64,000 nucleotides of DNA from Agaricus subrufescens (lineage: Eukaryota > Basidiomycota > Agaricomycetes > Agaricales > Agaricaceae), in contig CM057067.1 in assembly GCA_029945375.1 (NCBI GenBank), positions 248,001 to 312,000 of the forward strand, given 5' to 3'. A program made the position numbers and the translations under genes. Position 1 is the first letter of the stretch. Every line of letters begins with the position of its first letter. Below, piece by piece: positions 1-10,939 of the stretch. A model generated the notes under the pieces. It ran no database searches. It was not told the DNA's origin and saw only the letters and a list, made by a program, of their open reading frames with translations.

Positions 1-2
1 AG

Positions 3-1191
3 CTCCCTCATTCAGTGCAATCAGTACTTGTCCCATCAGGCACAGCTTCTACCTCTACCTCTTATGTTCAAACAAATGCTCGCTCTCAAGAAACGCCCGG
101 TGTTCAAAGGAACAGTACGGGAAAACATGGGCAGCGGGCCCAACCATGTGAGTATTCTTACGACCTTCTTTCCTGAAGTCTGATTATGTGTAGATTCAAA
201 GGTGCAAGCAATCGAGCGAGTGGTCATGAAAGTGACGGACAGCTCAACTAACCTAGCTTCGTTTCAACCACCAACATCGGCGTATAGCTCTAAGCCATCC
301 GATTCCTGGGCAAACGCTTTGAAAAAGGTCGATATACGTCATAGTCCTATCGAACACCCTTGGCGCTCCATTTTCAAAGGATATGCATTTCCGAGTTCCT
401 ATATATTGTGTGGCGATGAAAACAAAAGTATGGAGAACGTCCTCGCCTGGCTTTTAATCCGTACCCGGTGGTTGAGTCACATGGGTGATTTCCAGCCGCG
501 TACCGTTCCGTTGCCTCACATCCACCAATGGCGGTCTTACTTGCGCGAGATCATTCTAGAAATCGAGCTCCTCCGTCCTCACCCACACCAACGTTTCACA
601 CCAACGGAGGGACATGGAAAGGTTTCCCGTACTGCCCGCCGTAACGCGAGATCTCGCGAAATTGCGAAAAAGATATTTTGTATCAGAGCCCCAAAGAAGG
701 GAGATGCGGAAACTATAAGTTGGAATGGTCAAGTTGTCTGGAGCCACGGAGAAATCAAATTTCAGCTACGGGACCGCCAACTTGTCGCCTGGGATGTGCA
801 GCAGCACAATTTTAATATTGAATTAGTTAACCTTGATCGGTGTGTTTTGGCCGATGATTGGCGTACCGCAGATGGCGCACTTCTTCGAGAGAAGAAGCTC
901 CGCAGCGTCTTTGTCCATGAAAGCCTTTTTACTGTCGATCTACCTCAACACCCATGTGGTCTATCCTCTGGCAATTGGGAGGAGAGGCGCCCATATGTAT
1001 CAGCTCTTCGGAATGTCATCGTCGACTGGCCGAATGCCCCTCAGGGTCTGTTCACTACTGACGTTAACAACAAGGGACCGTGGGCCAAGGTCAGCGTTGA
1101 ACGCGTCGAGTCTTTGGTGGCTGATTTCTATTGCCAAACTTTCTTTGACTATTTTGGTAGAGCTGCTTGTGTCCCTCATATGTTTCCATGA
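3..1191 (+). CDS. Mushroom-specific orphan protein, C-terminal part (partial at left edge)
   Basis: Two exons are visible: one running in from the left edge to 147, a 46-bp GT-AG intron (148-193), then 194-1191 ending in TGA. The join T147|AT194 restores a single frame. The upstream part is Ser/Thr/Gln-rich and looks disordered; the downstream part is globular and Trp/Arg-rich. It contains VLAWLLIRTRW and ends with FYCQTFFDYFGRA and VPHMFP. From memory, this ending resembles a large family of uncharacterised proteins in Agaricomycetes, often in many copies per genome and of unknown role. I see no catalytic motif, signal peptide or membrane segment. The start lies outside the window, so the full length is unknown. 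The splice model is secure, the family link moderate, and no function is proposed. Confidence 0.7.
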
Positions 1192-2077
1192 ACGGTCTAG
1201 ATTGATTTTCCGTTTGTTGTTCGCTGCTATGTGTTACCTTGTTCTGAGAATTGTAATTGAGTTTTGTCCCAGCTATCTGAAATCCTATGAAAGGTGCCTG
1301 CTCAACGATCGGCGATCGACTGTTTATCACGCCATCACGTGCTAAAAATTGATTGTTGATCATGATTCATGAATGTCAGACGTCAAACAATTGAATCGTC
1401 GATCTCTACCCCCATGCATCTGCTTGATCATACTTCCGGTCCTTTTATTCCCAAAATGTGCATGAAAGAACAGGAGAGCACTGAGGTCCTCCGACACGTC
1501 TTTCAGAGAGAGCACTACGGCCCTCTAAAAGTCAACCCCACTCCGTGAGGCGCGCCAGGTGGCCCCTTGCCCTTATTCCAATTCTGTCGCTCTCCGATGC
1601 CCCCAAGATATCAGTCTCTTGGGCTTCAAAGTAGAGCCCTTTGAGCACCTCTTCCATGGCTCGTGACTGTACTCTTATAAGGAAAAGTTCTATCGTGCAC
1701 CGTTCGATGATTCGTCGAAAGGTACGGCTCGCCCCTCGTGGCAGCCTCGTGGTATCCTTCACCGGTTTCATCGGACAAAGTGCACCGCAAGCCCTTTGTT
1801 CCTTCGGGTCTTTGTTCCGACGGCAGTTTCCTTGGACCCATGCATACACACGACAGAGATCGTCAAGTCATCAAAGGGTCGATCGGAATAAATGTCTTAG
1901 GGTCGCCGGATCCCAAGAATTTGTGACCCGGCAGTTCTTTCTTGGAGACCGTGCCTACGTTATCCACTACAAGACATGCTAAATACATCTCGGAGGCTCT
2001 GTTTATAAACGTCTGTTCTTCACTCATCCGATGCCAGTACTCTGACCTTCTTTCTTCTTTCAAGTTATAGCTCTTCG
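1192..2077. other. Intergenic region with one copy of a degenerate repeat
   Basis: Short ORFs on both strands (for example 1532-1849 minus and 1641-1982 plus) overlap each other and show no domain or splice logic. The stretch from about 1465 to 1840 is a diverged copy of sequence at about 4503-4860. No RNA gene was seen. Confidence 0.5.
1465..1840 (+). repeat. Degenerate dispersed repeat, copy 1
   Basis: This stretch aligns collinearly by eye with 4503-4860. Shared blocks include CAGGAGAG, TTCAGAGAGAG followed shortly by a GGCCCT/AGCCCT block, a TGARG.G.GCCAG block, and TTTGTYSCGACG followed by TTCC.T.GGA. Neither copy keeps a long open frame common to both, so this looks like an old inactive element or a gene fragment. 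Its nature is not recognised. Confidence 0.45.
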
Positions 2078-4142
2078 ATGCCGAGATTCACTCCTTACTT
2101 AACACCTCGCCGGACGAGGCATGCCAAGCGCTTAGCTTTGCAAACGAGGCCTACAAAAGCCTCCGTAGAGCCCCCCAACAATGTTGACATGCAACTAGTC
2201 AATAACGCTTTCAAAACAGCTTGTGAGTTTTCGCTCTCTTATGTTTTGTCAATCTCATTATCAATATCCCACCCCAGTGAATGGTTTCGTTACCTTCGAT
2301 TACCAAACGGTCTCACTACAATCATTCCAAGCAGGAACTTCAGCGGCAGAGGTACCCGTTCCATCTGTAAATGCTTCTTTGAACACTGGCGGGTTCATTG
2401 AAAGCGGTATTTCATCACATTCCTTACAAGAAATTGTTTCAACTGCCGAAGTCCCCGACTCATCTACGCTATACATTCCTTCCCCCGACAATCTTATGAA
2501 CCCTGGCTGGACCAGCGATGGTGATCTCAGCGTAAACTCGCCAGTCTCTCATGTATCGTCTCTCGAGGAAGACAATGCGTCCTCCTTTGAGGAGGATTTC
2601 ACTTTGGAAAGTGAAGGTTTTCTTACCCTCGATTACCAAACGGTTTCACTACAAACATTTCAAGCAGGAACTACTGAGCCAGAGGCATTTATTCCTTCTG
2701 TTAATACGTCTCTGAACACCGGTAGGCTCAGTGAAGGGGATAATCCATCACAGCCTTTTCAAGGAACATCCACTGCCGAAGCACCAGCTCTATCTACCCT
2801 ACATATTATTCCCTCCGACAATACCTTGATACTTGGCGAGCCCAAGGATGAAGATTTTGACATGGACTCACCGGTCTCTTATGCATCATCCTTTGAAGAA
2901 GACTCCGCTTTGCGGAATGAATTTTCACTTTTGTCTACTAGTCCTCGTCGCATGGAAGACTGGCCCATGTCTTCACCCAGGAGCGAAGTACTACCAGCTG
3001 ACGCGTTCAACTCGAATCATTCCCATGCCGCAGCTGGCACTCTACCAGGGCATTATGGTAAGTGCTGTTCCGGTTCAAGTTGAGTAGACATTGATTAATA
3101 TCGTTATACAGAAGCTGAACATAATCAAATAATTGATGTTGCCGGAGACACCTCGTGCAAGTAGTATCCTACTTGCTTTAGAGCCTACTCTTACGGATCT
3201 CGCAGTAACTAACAGAACTTTATCCTTGACAACTCTTCCAATGGGTCCGCGCAGTTCACTCATCAGATTGCCGGTCAGTTCAATTTCTTATGAAGGAATA
3301 TCAAACTCACTGTATCCTGCATAGTCATTTGTACCATGCCTTCAGGTTATCCTATTTGTTGTTTTAGCCGTCATGGGAGTCGCTCTATCATTCCCACGTG
3401 TTACCGATTCGCTTGCGCGACCTACTGCGCCAATTTTGACTTCTACTGTGGCTTCTACATTGGAGTTGGGCAGACTCGAGTCGTTAGTAGGAGAGCTCGT
3501 CGGAACGGTGCAGAACAGTGACCTGGAGGACAAACAATTTATTTCAAACATTTTGGAAGTTGTTCTAGATGCATCTTCCCGATCCTCAAAGCTGATTCAA
3601 CAGGTCAGTGAGGTAAATGACGAAGTCAACGAAAGGTAGGCCATGCGAATGCCACAGTGGATTAGCCGGCTTACTGTTTTATGGACAGAATCTCCACTGC
3701 AAAGCAACTACTTTCGTTCTCCCGTGGTCAACTGCTATTCTTACGATCAACCATCGACCAAAGAGTCCAAGATGTTGCCTGTGATTTTGAGCCCAGACTA
3801 GCTCAGTTAGCGCAGTCTCGAGGGGAAATCAAAGAGGCGCAACTCTACTTGGACTATCTGCAAGAGGCTTTATTGCATGTCCGTCGTCGTCTGATTGCAT
3901 CTACTGAGTCTTCACTTCGTCACCGTATCATTCCTACGGGAATAGGTGCTGCTTTTGGGTTCAAAGGTTCAGTATCGGGGCTTGATCTCCTTACTCTCCT
4001 TGATCGCGTCGATGCCCAGAGGATCAAAGCCGACCTAAGCCTTATGAGTGAGGCGATGATCGTAACAGTTCAAGACGGCCATATACGTGGATTGAAGGAC
4101 CGCCTTGTACAAGTGTATCCCTATGTTATTCAATGTTCCTAG
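2078..4142 (+). CDS. Orphan single-TM protein with internal 111-residue duplication and C-terminal helical region
   Basis: Six exons join in one frame: 2078-2222, 2278-3057, 3112-3160, 3216-3273, 3346-3635 and 3689-4142. They total 1776 nt, or 591 aa. All junctions are GT-AG. The N terminus is basic. Residues about 50-271 are two tandem copies of a Ser/Thr/acidic unit, each starting near GF[VL]T[FL]DYQTVSLQ. A hydrophobic segment at about 345-360 (VILFVVLAVMGVALSF) is a likely membrane anchor. It is followed by about 230 residues of Leu/Glu/Arg-rich helical, possibly coiled-coil, sequence. There is no signal peptide or known domain. The gene 1.5 kb downstream has the same general plan. The function is unknown. 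The 55-bp intron 3161-3215 is the least certain junction. Confidence 0.6.
2283..2948 (+). repeat. In-frame tandem duplication, two units of about 333 bp
   Basis: Unit 1 starts at 2283 and unit 2 at 2616, an offset of 333 bp or exactly 111 codons. Aligned starts differ by only a few bases over the first 55 positions. The match is patchier further along but persists through the Asp/Ser-Pro-Val-Ser and Ser-Phe-Glu-Glu-Asp segments. The duplication lies entirely within one exon and keeps the frame. Confidence 0.8.
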
Positions 4143-5668
4143 TGATAATCACATTACAATCATGGTACCCCCGCAAAGTCTCAGCATAATGCTTCATATA
4201 TATACTCAATTCCTGTTAACCTTACCTCTTAGCTATACAGTCCTTAACTATTCTTGAATTAATTTGAGACTCCGAATTCATTATCATGTTGGGTATTCTC
4301 TCCCTCTTGGAGAATCACTTAGGAGATTCGGAGATTCCAGGGGGATTCGGGCCTTCGGCATCATGCGTGAGCACGTGCAAATTTTGGACCAGCGAATCAG
4401 AGCGATTCACCAGTCACATGCTCACACAAGCGCAGAGCGGCTGCACATTGTTCCTTCAAACCCATCTTCATGTTTCTGACCAGCTTACTCTTTTCTTATG
4501 ACGCAGGAGAGTACGTATGTCCTCCAGCACGCTTCAGAGAGAGCTTACAGCCCTTTGAAGTCATCATCATCTCATGAAGTGTGCCAGCGGCCCTTCAACA
4601 TTACCCTGTGTTCGATGTCTGTTTCGTGGAGAGCATGCCGAATCCTCCATTAGGTAGACCGTCGAAGGTTGCGCTATGCTCTTCGCGGCCTTTGCACCAA
4701 TTTCATAGAACCATGGGAGCTTATCGCCCTTGGATTTGTGTTCTTCAGATGTTTGTCGCGACGAATGTTCCCTCAGGATCATCGTTTTTGCACCATCCTC
4801 CACTGGACATCAAAGAACCTGAGGTGCGTTTATTCCATGTTGAAACGGTAGTTTGAGCTAACGATGATCATATATGTAGGTTCCAAGCTGTGCAGCCGTA
4901 AGTACCCCTTGAGAACTTGGACTCACTCTCTGGTATCTGACCTCCCTCTTCCCGGCTACACGACGATTGATTAGTATCTAAGCCGGCAATAATGAAGATT
5001 CGTGTCTCTCAAGCATAGCATCCAGTCGGCGTCTTTCTCTTCGGACCAATGTAACCACAATTCTACCTAATAGGACTCAGCATGAATTTTGGTGAGGCCC
5101 CTTCTAGTTTAAAAGCACAGACTGAATGATCAAAGAGAATTATTCCAGCACGGTAGCACTGACCATAACTGTATATGGAGGGGGTTATTTAGATTTATGA
5201 GATTGACTCTATTCTACGTTGAGTGACCGCTTTCAAAATCGCTACAATTCGCTCACAAATCTCTTATGCCTACGGTTTCTCACATGGTACTCCCATACTC
5301 TCTCTTAGGAACCTCATTTGTATGGAGTTCCTCTTATGACAGTCAGCTCAAGCAACAGCTTCCGCATGCGCTGAGACAAACAAAAATCACACTATCAGGA
5401 CTGACCCAGGGCTAGTCGAACTTGTGTACCTGGATACGGCCGCCAACAATTCCCTAACGGGTAACGAGGCTGTTGTCAGCGAACATCCCTGTGGTGACCT
5501 TATGCTTTATCAAAGTGTAGCTTGTTCTATATGTTTCCTTTGCCTATGGCTGTTACCGTGAAGGTTCTATTTCTGTCAAAGGAGCTTATTTCATCTGTAT
5601 TTTGTTCGGCTATAAAACCAAGCGGTTGTACGCTTGGTGGTCATTCTATCTTACATATTGAAAGCTCA
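4143..5668. other. Intergenic region with degenerate repeat copy 2
   Basis: No convincing gene. The 4264-4501 plus ORFs are overlapping shadows in a GATTC-rich stretch. About 4503-4860 is the second copy of the degenerate repeat seen at 1465-1840. The rest (4870-5660) shows no coding pattern apart from the promoter area of the next gene. Confidence 0.5.
4503..4860 (+). repeat. Degenerate dispersed repeat, copy 2
   Basis: This stretch aligns by eye with 1465-1840 in the same orientation, starting at CAGGAGAGTACG and continuing through CTTCAGAGAGAG. A 91-codon plus ORF and an opposing minus ORF exist here, but neither is conserved between the copies. That suggests decay rather than an active gene. 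Confidence 0.45.
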
Positions 5669-7166
5669 ATGTCTTCCCATTCAGAGCAACGCACCTCTTT
5701 GATGATACCGGGACCCTTTAGTATTGTTTTACTTGTCTCGTTTAATTATCTAGATTTTGACGTCTCTTACTCTTTTCAGCAGACGTTGAAGGGTTTCATT
5801 TCATCGCTGGCGGAGGTTTTATGCTTCCACTTCATGAATCACCATATCTCCCGAATAATCCGGAATCAGTGTCTGGGCTTCGAGAATCATCTGTAGGTTT
5901 GACACATGTCGCCCGGAGTGAAGATCAATTCTTAACATTTCAACAGCCTGCTGGTAATCGTAATGCTCTCGTTCTACTGCCGCAGGATAGATTCGCCCTC
6001 TTCATGCTAGGCGTCTTTTTGTGCAATTGCTCTATCTCCGTAATGCCGTTTCCTCCCTCTGCCGATGTCATCTACTCCCGGCAACATGACAACAGTGGCG
6101 CTGCGCTCGACGACAGTGCAGGGGACAATGCAAGGGATGATTTGCAGAACAACTATGGGTACAACGGCAGCAGCGACGATAATGACGACGATAATGATGA
6201 CGAAGACGGTGATGATAATGATGGTAGTGGCGACGGCGACAATGACAACGACGATGATGACGACGATGACGACGACAACGACGACAACGATGATGACGAT
6301 GACGACAACGATGACGACAACGACGACAACGATGATGACGATGACGACGATGACGATGACGAAGCTGAAGATTACTACGATAATGCTCTCATTGACGAGA
6401 GCACACCATTTCGCTATCGCAACACTGCCAAGCTCCTATTCATCTTCAAAAAATTGAAAGCATCTGTTTTGGAACTTTCCTTTGCCTTTGGTGATGATAA
6501 AAATGCATCGAGGAATAAGATGGCTGCAGCTACGGAGATATTGATGGGCAGCCTCAATTCTTGTATCATGAATTCACTTTTGCTCAAGGAGCAAATGGAA
6601 TGTGTTGTTACCCAGTAAGTAGTTTTGGATGAGGCCTCTTCTACGATTGATCAACCGTATAGTATCGCTGTCCTTTTCCCGCCTCGCTTACACGAGGGGA
6701 TGCATACAAGTCAACTTACTGGGCAGGCAGCCGGTATTTATCGCCGCCAGTTGCTGACTGCTACTCTTGACTTGACCAAATTGGAGGTCGATTTCGAGGC
6801 TAGTTTTCCCCGCTGGTTGCAGGCCGCTCAGCAATTCAACAACTTAAATCATCTCTTTACGGTTGAGAGGCATTTGCGACAAGTTGCCGGCTCAAGCATG
6901 AGCGATCCAGGGATGTCTTATCTACGTAATGTGCAGACACATTTGGAGCAAACGTCAGGCTTGCTCTGTGAAGTCACCCAGAGATTCATTAGAAAGGGTC
7001 ATCGTGACTTGCGTAGATGTGCTAAATTGAAGACCTATTATAGCCGGGTTGCATACATGGTATCTGATTCCGATCTCTTGAACAGGTAAGCTTATCTGGA
7101 ATAGAGCTCGAAGACCAAGCTAACAATCTATATTTTTACAACAGGACCGAGGGCTTGTTCACTTAA
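5669..7166 (+). CDS. Orphan single-TM protein with long Asp/Asn acidic tract
   Basis: Four exons, 5669-5720, 5780-6614, 6663-7085 and 7145-7166, sum to 1332 nt (443 aa) in one frame with GT-AG junctions. The start is the ATG opening the first exon; additional upstream exons cannot be excluded. A hydrophobic stretch at about residues 88-107 (RFALFMLGVFLCNCS) is a probable membrane segment. Residues about 150-213 are almost only Asp with Asn, Gly and Glu, encoded by a GAY/AAY repeat. The last 200 residues are helix-prone, Leu/Arg/Gln-rich and end in Glu-Gly-Leu-Phe-Thr. The order TM segment, charged linker, helical C terminus matches the gene at 2078-4142, so the two may be diverged paralogues. 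No known domain is recognised and the function is unknown. Confidence 0.6.
6166..6366 (+). repeat. GAY/AAY trinucleotide-like low-complexity tract
   Basis: About 200 bp of nearly uninterrupted GAC/GAT/AAC/AAT codons, reading as polyaspartate with interspersed Asn in the coding frame. A second frame is also open but reads only Met and Thr. The tract behaves like a coding minisatellite and is likely to vary in length. Confidence 0.85.
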
Positions 7167-8347
7167 TCATAGATTTCTCTAATTTCATCGTGTTCGTAAT
7201 AAAGGCTAACCGTTTTCACGACTGATACTGATGAAGACTCTTGAATTCTGCGCATGTGAGATAAGAAAAAAGCAGTGCCAATTCATCTGACTGCTCTATC
7301 TCGGGAGTCGAGTGATTCACGACGAGTCTCCTCTTCCCTTTAGTGTGGTTTGGGTTTACGGCAGCCAGGATATGGAACTCGAGATCAATCAATGGCTGTT
7401 AATGACTGGGGAACAACCGAAGGACTGTATGTCTGTTCCTTTTGAGTCGTGACTCGTACTTCATTCTTCCAAATTTCCAACTCCTACTAGACCGGAAGCC
7501 ACATATTTATCGGAGCCTTTGTTATCGCACTTCTGGCATCGGTATTCGCTTTACCAGACAGAGAGCCAAGAAGAATGTGTTGCTGGCGAGTATTGACTGA
7601 AATCTCCTGTCTGTACGGCAATCAAATTACATAGGTACGAAGACTTTGTGTTAGATTACTCACGAAACAATAATGACACCTTTTCATACTTTCAGTTCCT
7701 CTGCAATCAGTCGAAATCACCATCGTCTTCGTCGTCAGCATCATAGCCATGTTCAGCGTCTCCTTTTTTCGTGAGTGTATACAACTCGATTCTGTCAACG
7801 ATTTGAGTAGCGAATTGACCGTTCTGAGACCTGGAAGAGTGAATTGAGGAGTCAATAGTGATGCCGACATTCTGCGTGGTTCAGGTGAGCCTCGCCGCAA
7901 GTATCGTCAATTCACCAAATGCCTTGAAAGCAAAAGGAACTCCATTACATTCAACTCGGCATTGGCATTCTGAGCCTAGTCCGGCAGCATCAACTTCACC
8001 TTCAATATCTTTGCGCCTGGGTTTGCTTTTGTTGGCTTCGCCACCACCGTCAATCACATCTCAATACACTGCCGCTCATCCTTCCTCTCTCCCTCATACG
8101 CCCCCTGCTAAGACAGTATCATCGGGTCTAAGGCCCTCAATCTCGGCTCTGCGAGTCACTCTGTTTTTTGGTTCTCGTGCAAATGATACCGCTGGTGCAA
8201 GAATTTTGGCCAAACTTGCAGATATATTGGCATTGACACCCCCAACGCCACCGTCTGTGCAATCGTTTGAACCTCCCACCACTGTCCCTCCACCTTCGCT
8301 AGCTTACAAGTGCCTTCATTGTCGTCTCAACGAGGTCTTCATCAAAA
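7167..8347. other. Stretch without a supportable gene
   Basis: A plus ORF at 7858-8382 (174 aa, Pro/Ser/Thr-rich) and minus ORFs at 7622-7900 and 8094-8282 overlap. Reading minus, a frame around 8055-7887 gives a plausible stretch (GVPFAFKAFGELTILAARL). It is broken by stops upstream and does not splice cleanly to neighbours. The region may hold a decayed minus-strand gene continuing from 8882. Confidence 0.4.
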
Positions 8348-8882
8348 TCAATGACAATGGAATACAAACCCAATCAAATTGAAGTCCTTGGTGCGACCAC
8401 CACATCGCAAACCATAATGGTAAATCATTACAATTGAATAAAGCCAGCATTCTTCTGATCTACCTTGAGGTTTGTCGCGGCCACTAGCCGCTGGTGACTG
8501 ACGGACATCATTGACAGAATTCTTCAGCTTCATTATCAGCCTCGTAACCATCGGCTTCACGTAGACGCTTTCCACAACGATGTTGATTCTTCGTTGCTTT
8601 CGTTTTATAGCTGCCAACCTCGCTCCTTTTGCTCGATGCGAACCATGGAAGTCCCTCACTACCGGAAGTTTCTAAATCTCCATAGCCCCGTCTTCCAGTC
8701 AGCAAGCTACTCATCGATACACGCCCTTCCACCCATCCTCCACCAGAGGTAAGCAGCTCGTCTTTCTCATCTTCTGCTCCGCAAGGGCCTTCTGAAATAT
8801 CCGCCTCATACTCTGTCTCGTTATCGCGTCCTGAAATCCGAAGTGAGTCGTTAGATTTGATGAAATATGTACAAATATTCAT
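8348..8882 (-). pseudogene. Doubtful minus-strand gene or gene remnant
   Basis: A minus ORF from 8882 gives an acidic, Gly/Ser-rich 124-residue stretch. A possible 52-bp intron (donor GTCAATG, acceptor CTCAAG) joins it to a short tail ending at 8348. An alternative acceptor, TTTCAG, sits just after the ORF start. Both models give a protein of about 100-165 aa with no recognisable domain, and further in-frame pieces lie downstream without good junctions. It could be a fast-evolving gene, a decayed gene or chance. I do not assign a function. Confidence 0.25.
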
Positions 8883-10939
8883 GGTCCATACGTTGTGATC
8901 TTCGGTGTGTACACATACGTGTTGAAGGTTTCAATGACAAATGAAGAAAATACTAGCAAGGTGAATGATTTTAGTGACGAACGATGAGGGTGCGAGATGA
9001 AGGTTTAAACGCGTCTATGCAAAGGCTGGTTGTGGTTTGTTGTGACTTTGTTTGGTCGCATGTGAGCGGGCAAAAAACTGGAAGTAGGTCGCAATAAATG
9101 AATGAATTCATCGATACCGACATTGACAGATTCCATTGCAGCATGGGATGGTAAACGAGAGGGTGAATGATACAATTAACGGGATAAAAGAAAGTAAATC
9201 AACCTTACTTGCAGTGAGCAATACTAATCTACGTAAATTCTGGTTAGCAACATGCACCCACCTCACCCATCCCACTCTTTCTCATAACAAGTTCCCCTAT
9301 GATAGCGAAATACTCCTACTGCCCAATTTCCCTTTGCCCAAATCACCCTTTCTCAAGCAATTTTCTTACGCCCTGACACTTGTAGAATATGTCATGAGGT
9401 ACGGTATGGTCTCCTTGCCCCTTTCCCTGGCTGACCCTTGCCTTCAGGATTTGAAGGTTCAGAACTTGAATACATCAGGGGACCTCGGTTACGGAGGTTC
9501 GACCCCTCTCACGGTTGAAACTCAAATTTCATCCCGCTCTTCAGGCCCTGGTACTACCGTCACATCTTGAAATCCTTCCCTCCTTCGTCGCGTCAATACC
9601 GGTGGTGCCTCATGAAGCGTTAAAGCCGAATGCTCAAACTGTGGTGCTGCCCATGCTATGGAGGGGATATTTGAACGACAGACGAACTGAACTGCACTGG
9701 TTGCGGCAGTTATGGCGGCGGTGGCAATAGTAATAACATTGGATTACCAATACTGCCAAATCCCTGCCAAAATCCCTTTGTTGTTATGTCGCTTGGCATC
9801 GGATACATGTATATCTTACCTATGTAGTCGAGGCCCCAAACCAATAGCAATCGCGTATAGAGGAACCTGAGGGTCCAACGAAGCTGGGTTTTCACAAGTT
9901 ATGGTGGGGGCGCCGTGCGGCGAGGCATCTCAATAGCGCGGAGGCAATAGGAATGTCGGTGCACAACGAACTTCTCATTATATTGCTTAACGGCTCTAAA
10001 TCTGCTTGTGCCGGGTCGTAAACCAAGGAAGCTACAAAGGGATGAATCATCATATTGATGCCTGTAGCGTTTGTAGATGCATCGTCTTATGAGAATCACA
10101 ACGCACCGATCTCTCGCAAACACTCAATGTTTCTATGCTCTCTCAAATCAGATTTGCGAGTGTGCCAACCAAGTTACTCACTGATTCTCCAGTCAACTCG
10201 CTTGCCGATTCCCAAATCATTCCCATAATTGAATCTTAAGTTGAGTCCTTGCTACTCGAATATCTGGTCGACTCTCCACTGGATCCCCCATTCAGTCAAA
10301 TCCCTCATCAACATCCAATTTCACAAGTAATTTATAGCAACCTTGTGTGAGCCTAGGGAGAATCACCCGTGATTCAATTCAACTCTTTAAGGACAATTGC
10401 TTCAATAACTATTCAATAATGTCAAAATGTGACTGATGTTTTATCATGCACACATAGATCAATTTTTTTCGATATGTCTTTGATTTACGTGCGAACGTAT
10501 TATTATATTTTTTTGGACTCCGATCAAATAATTATTTGAAACTCATTTAATATAGTTATTGATAAGTCAAAAATACGTTATCTATATGTGTTGACTAATA
10601 TTAATGCAATATTGATGTCTGGACAAAAATATCTCATTAATAAGAATTCTTAAATATTTTTGAACAATAAATTATTTGCCTTCAATATGTTATCAATTCA
10701 ACATGTGTTTAATCGACTTGTTGTCCCAGTGTATGAGGACCGCAATATTTACAGAAAAACACATCAGGACGTGGATGAATGAAATGCAAGTTGTACTATT
10801 TGGACAGATAGAGCCACAGTATTACAGTAAAAGAGCGTGAAGAAAAAGGAGAGTGAGTGGAAGCCGAATGGAGTGAAGCGAATTCCCTATGTCCAGTAGG
10901 GCCCATTTTCAAAGCGGACCAGTTGACAGATAAGTGGCT
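8883..10939. other. Intergenic region with AT-rich island
   Basis: Nothing codes convincingly here; the ORF at 9136-9570 has no domain and odd composition. The notable content is the AT-rich block at 10430-10720 and GATTC/GAATC-rich sequence at 10180-10390. The rest resembles unique intergenic DNA. Confidence 0.5.
10430..10720. other. AT-rich island
   Basis: About 290 bp markedly richer in A and T than the flanks (repeated AATATT, TTAATA and TATTAT words, T-runs to 7). No ORF, terminal inverted repeat or target duplication could be picked out by eye. It could be a relic insertion, an organellar fragment or a structural/replication element; the sequence alone does not decide. Confidence 0.4.

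Noticed and set aside
6065..6457. 130-aa ORF of Met and Thr in gene 5669-7166
   Set aside because: It is an out-of-frame reading of the Asp/Asn repeat tract.
7858..8382. Plus ORF of 174 aa, Pro/Ser-rich
   Set aside because: It lies antisense to more protein-like minus-strand pieces, and its Pro/Ser bias follows from that antisense reading.
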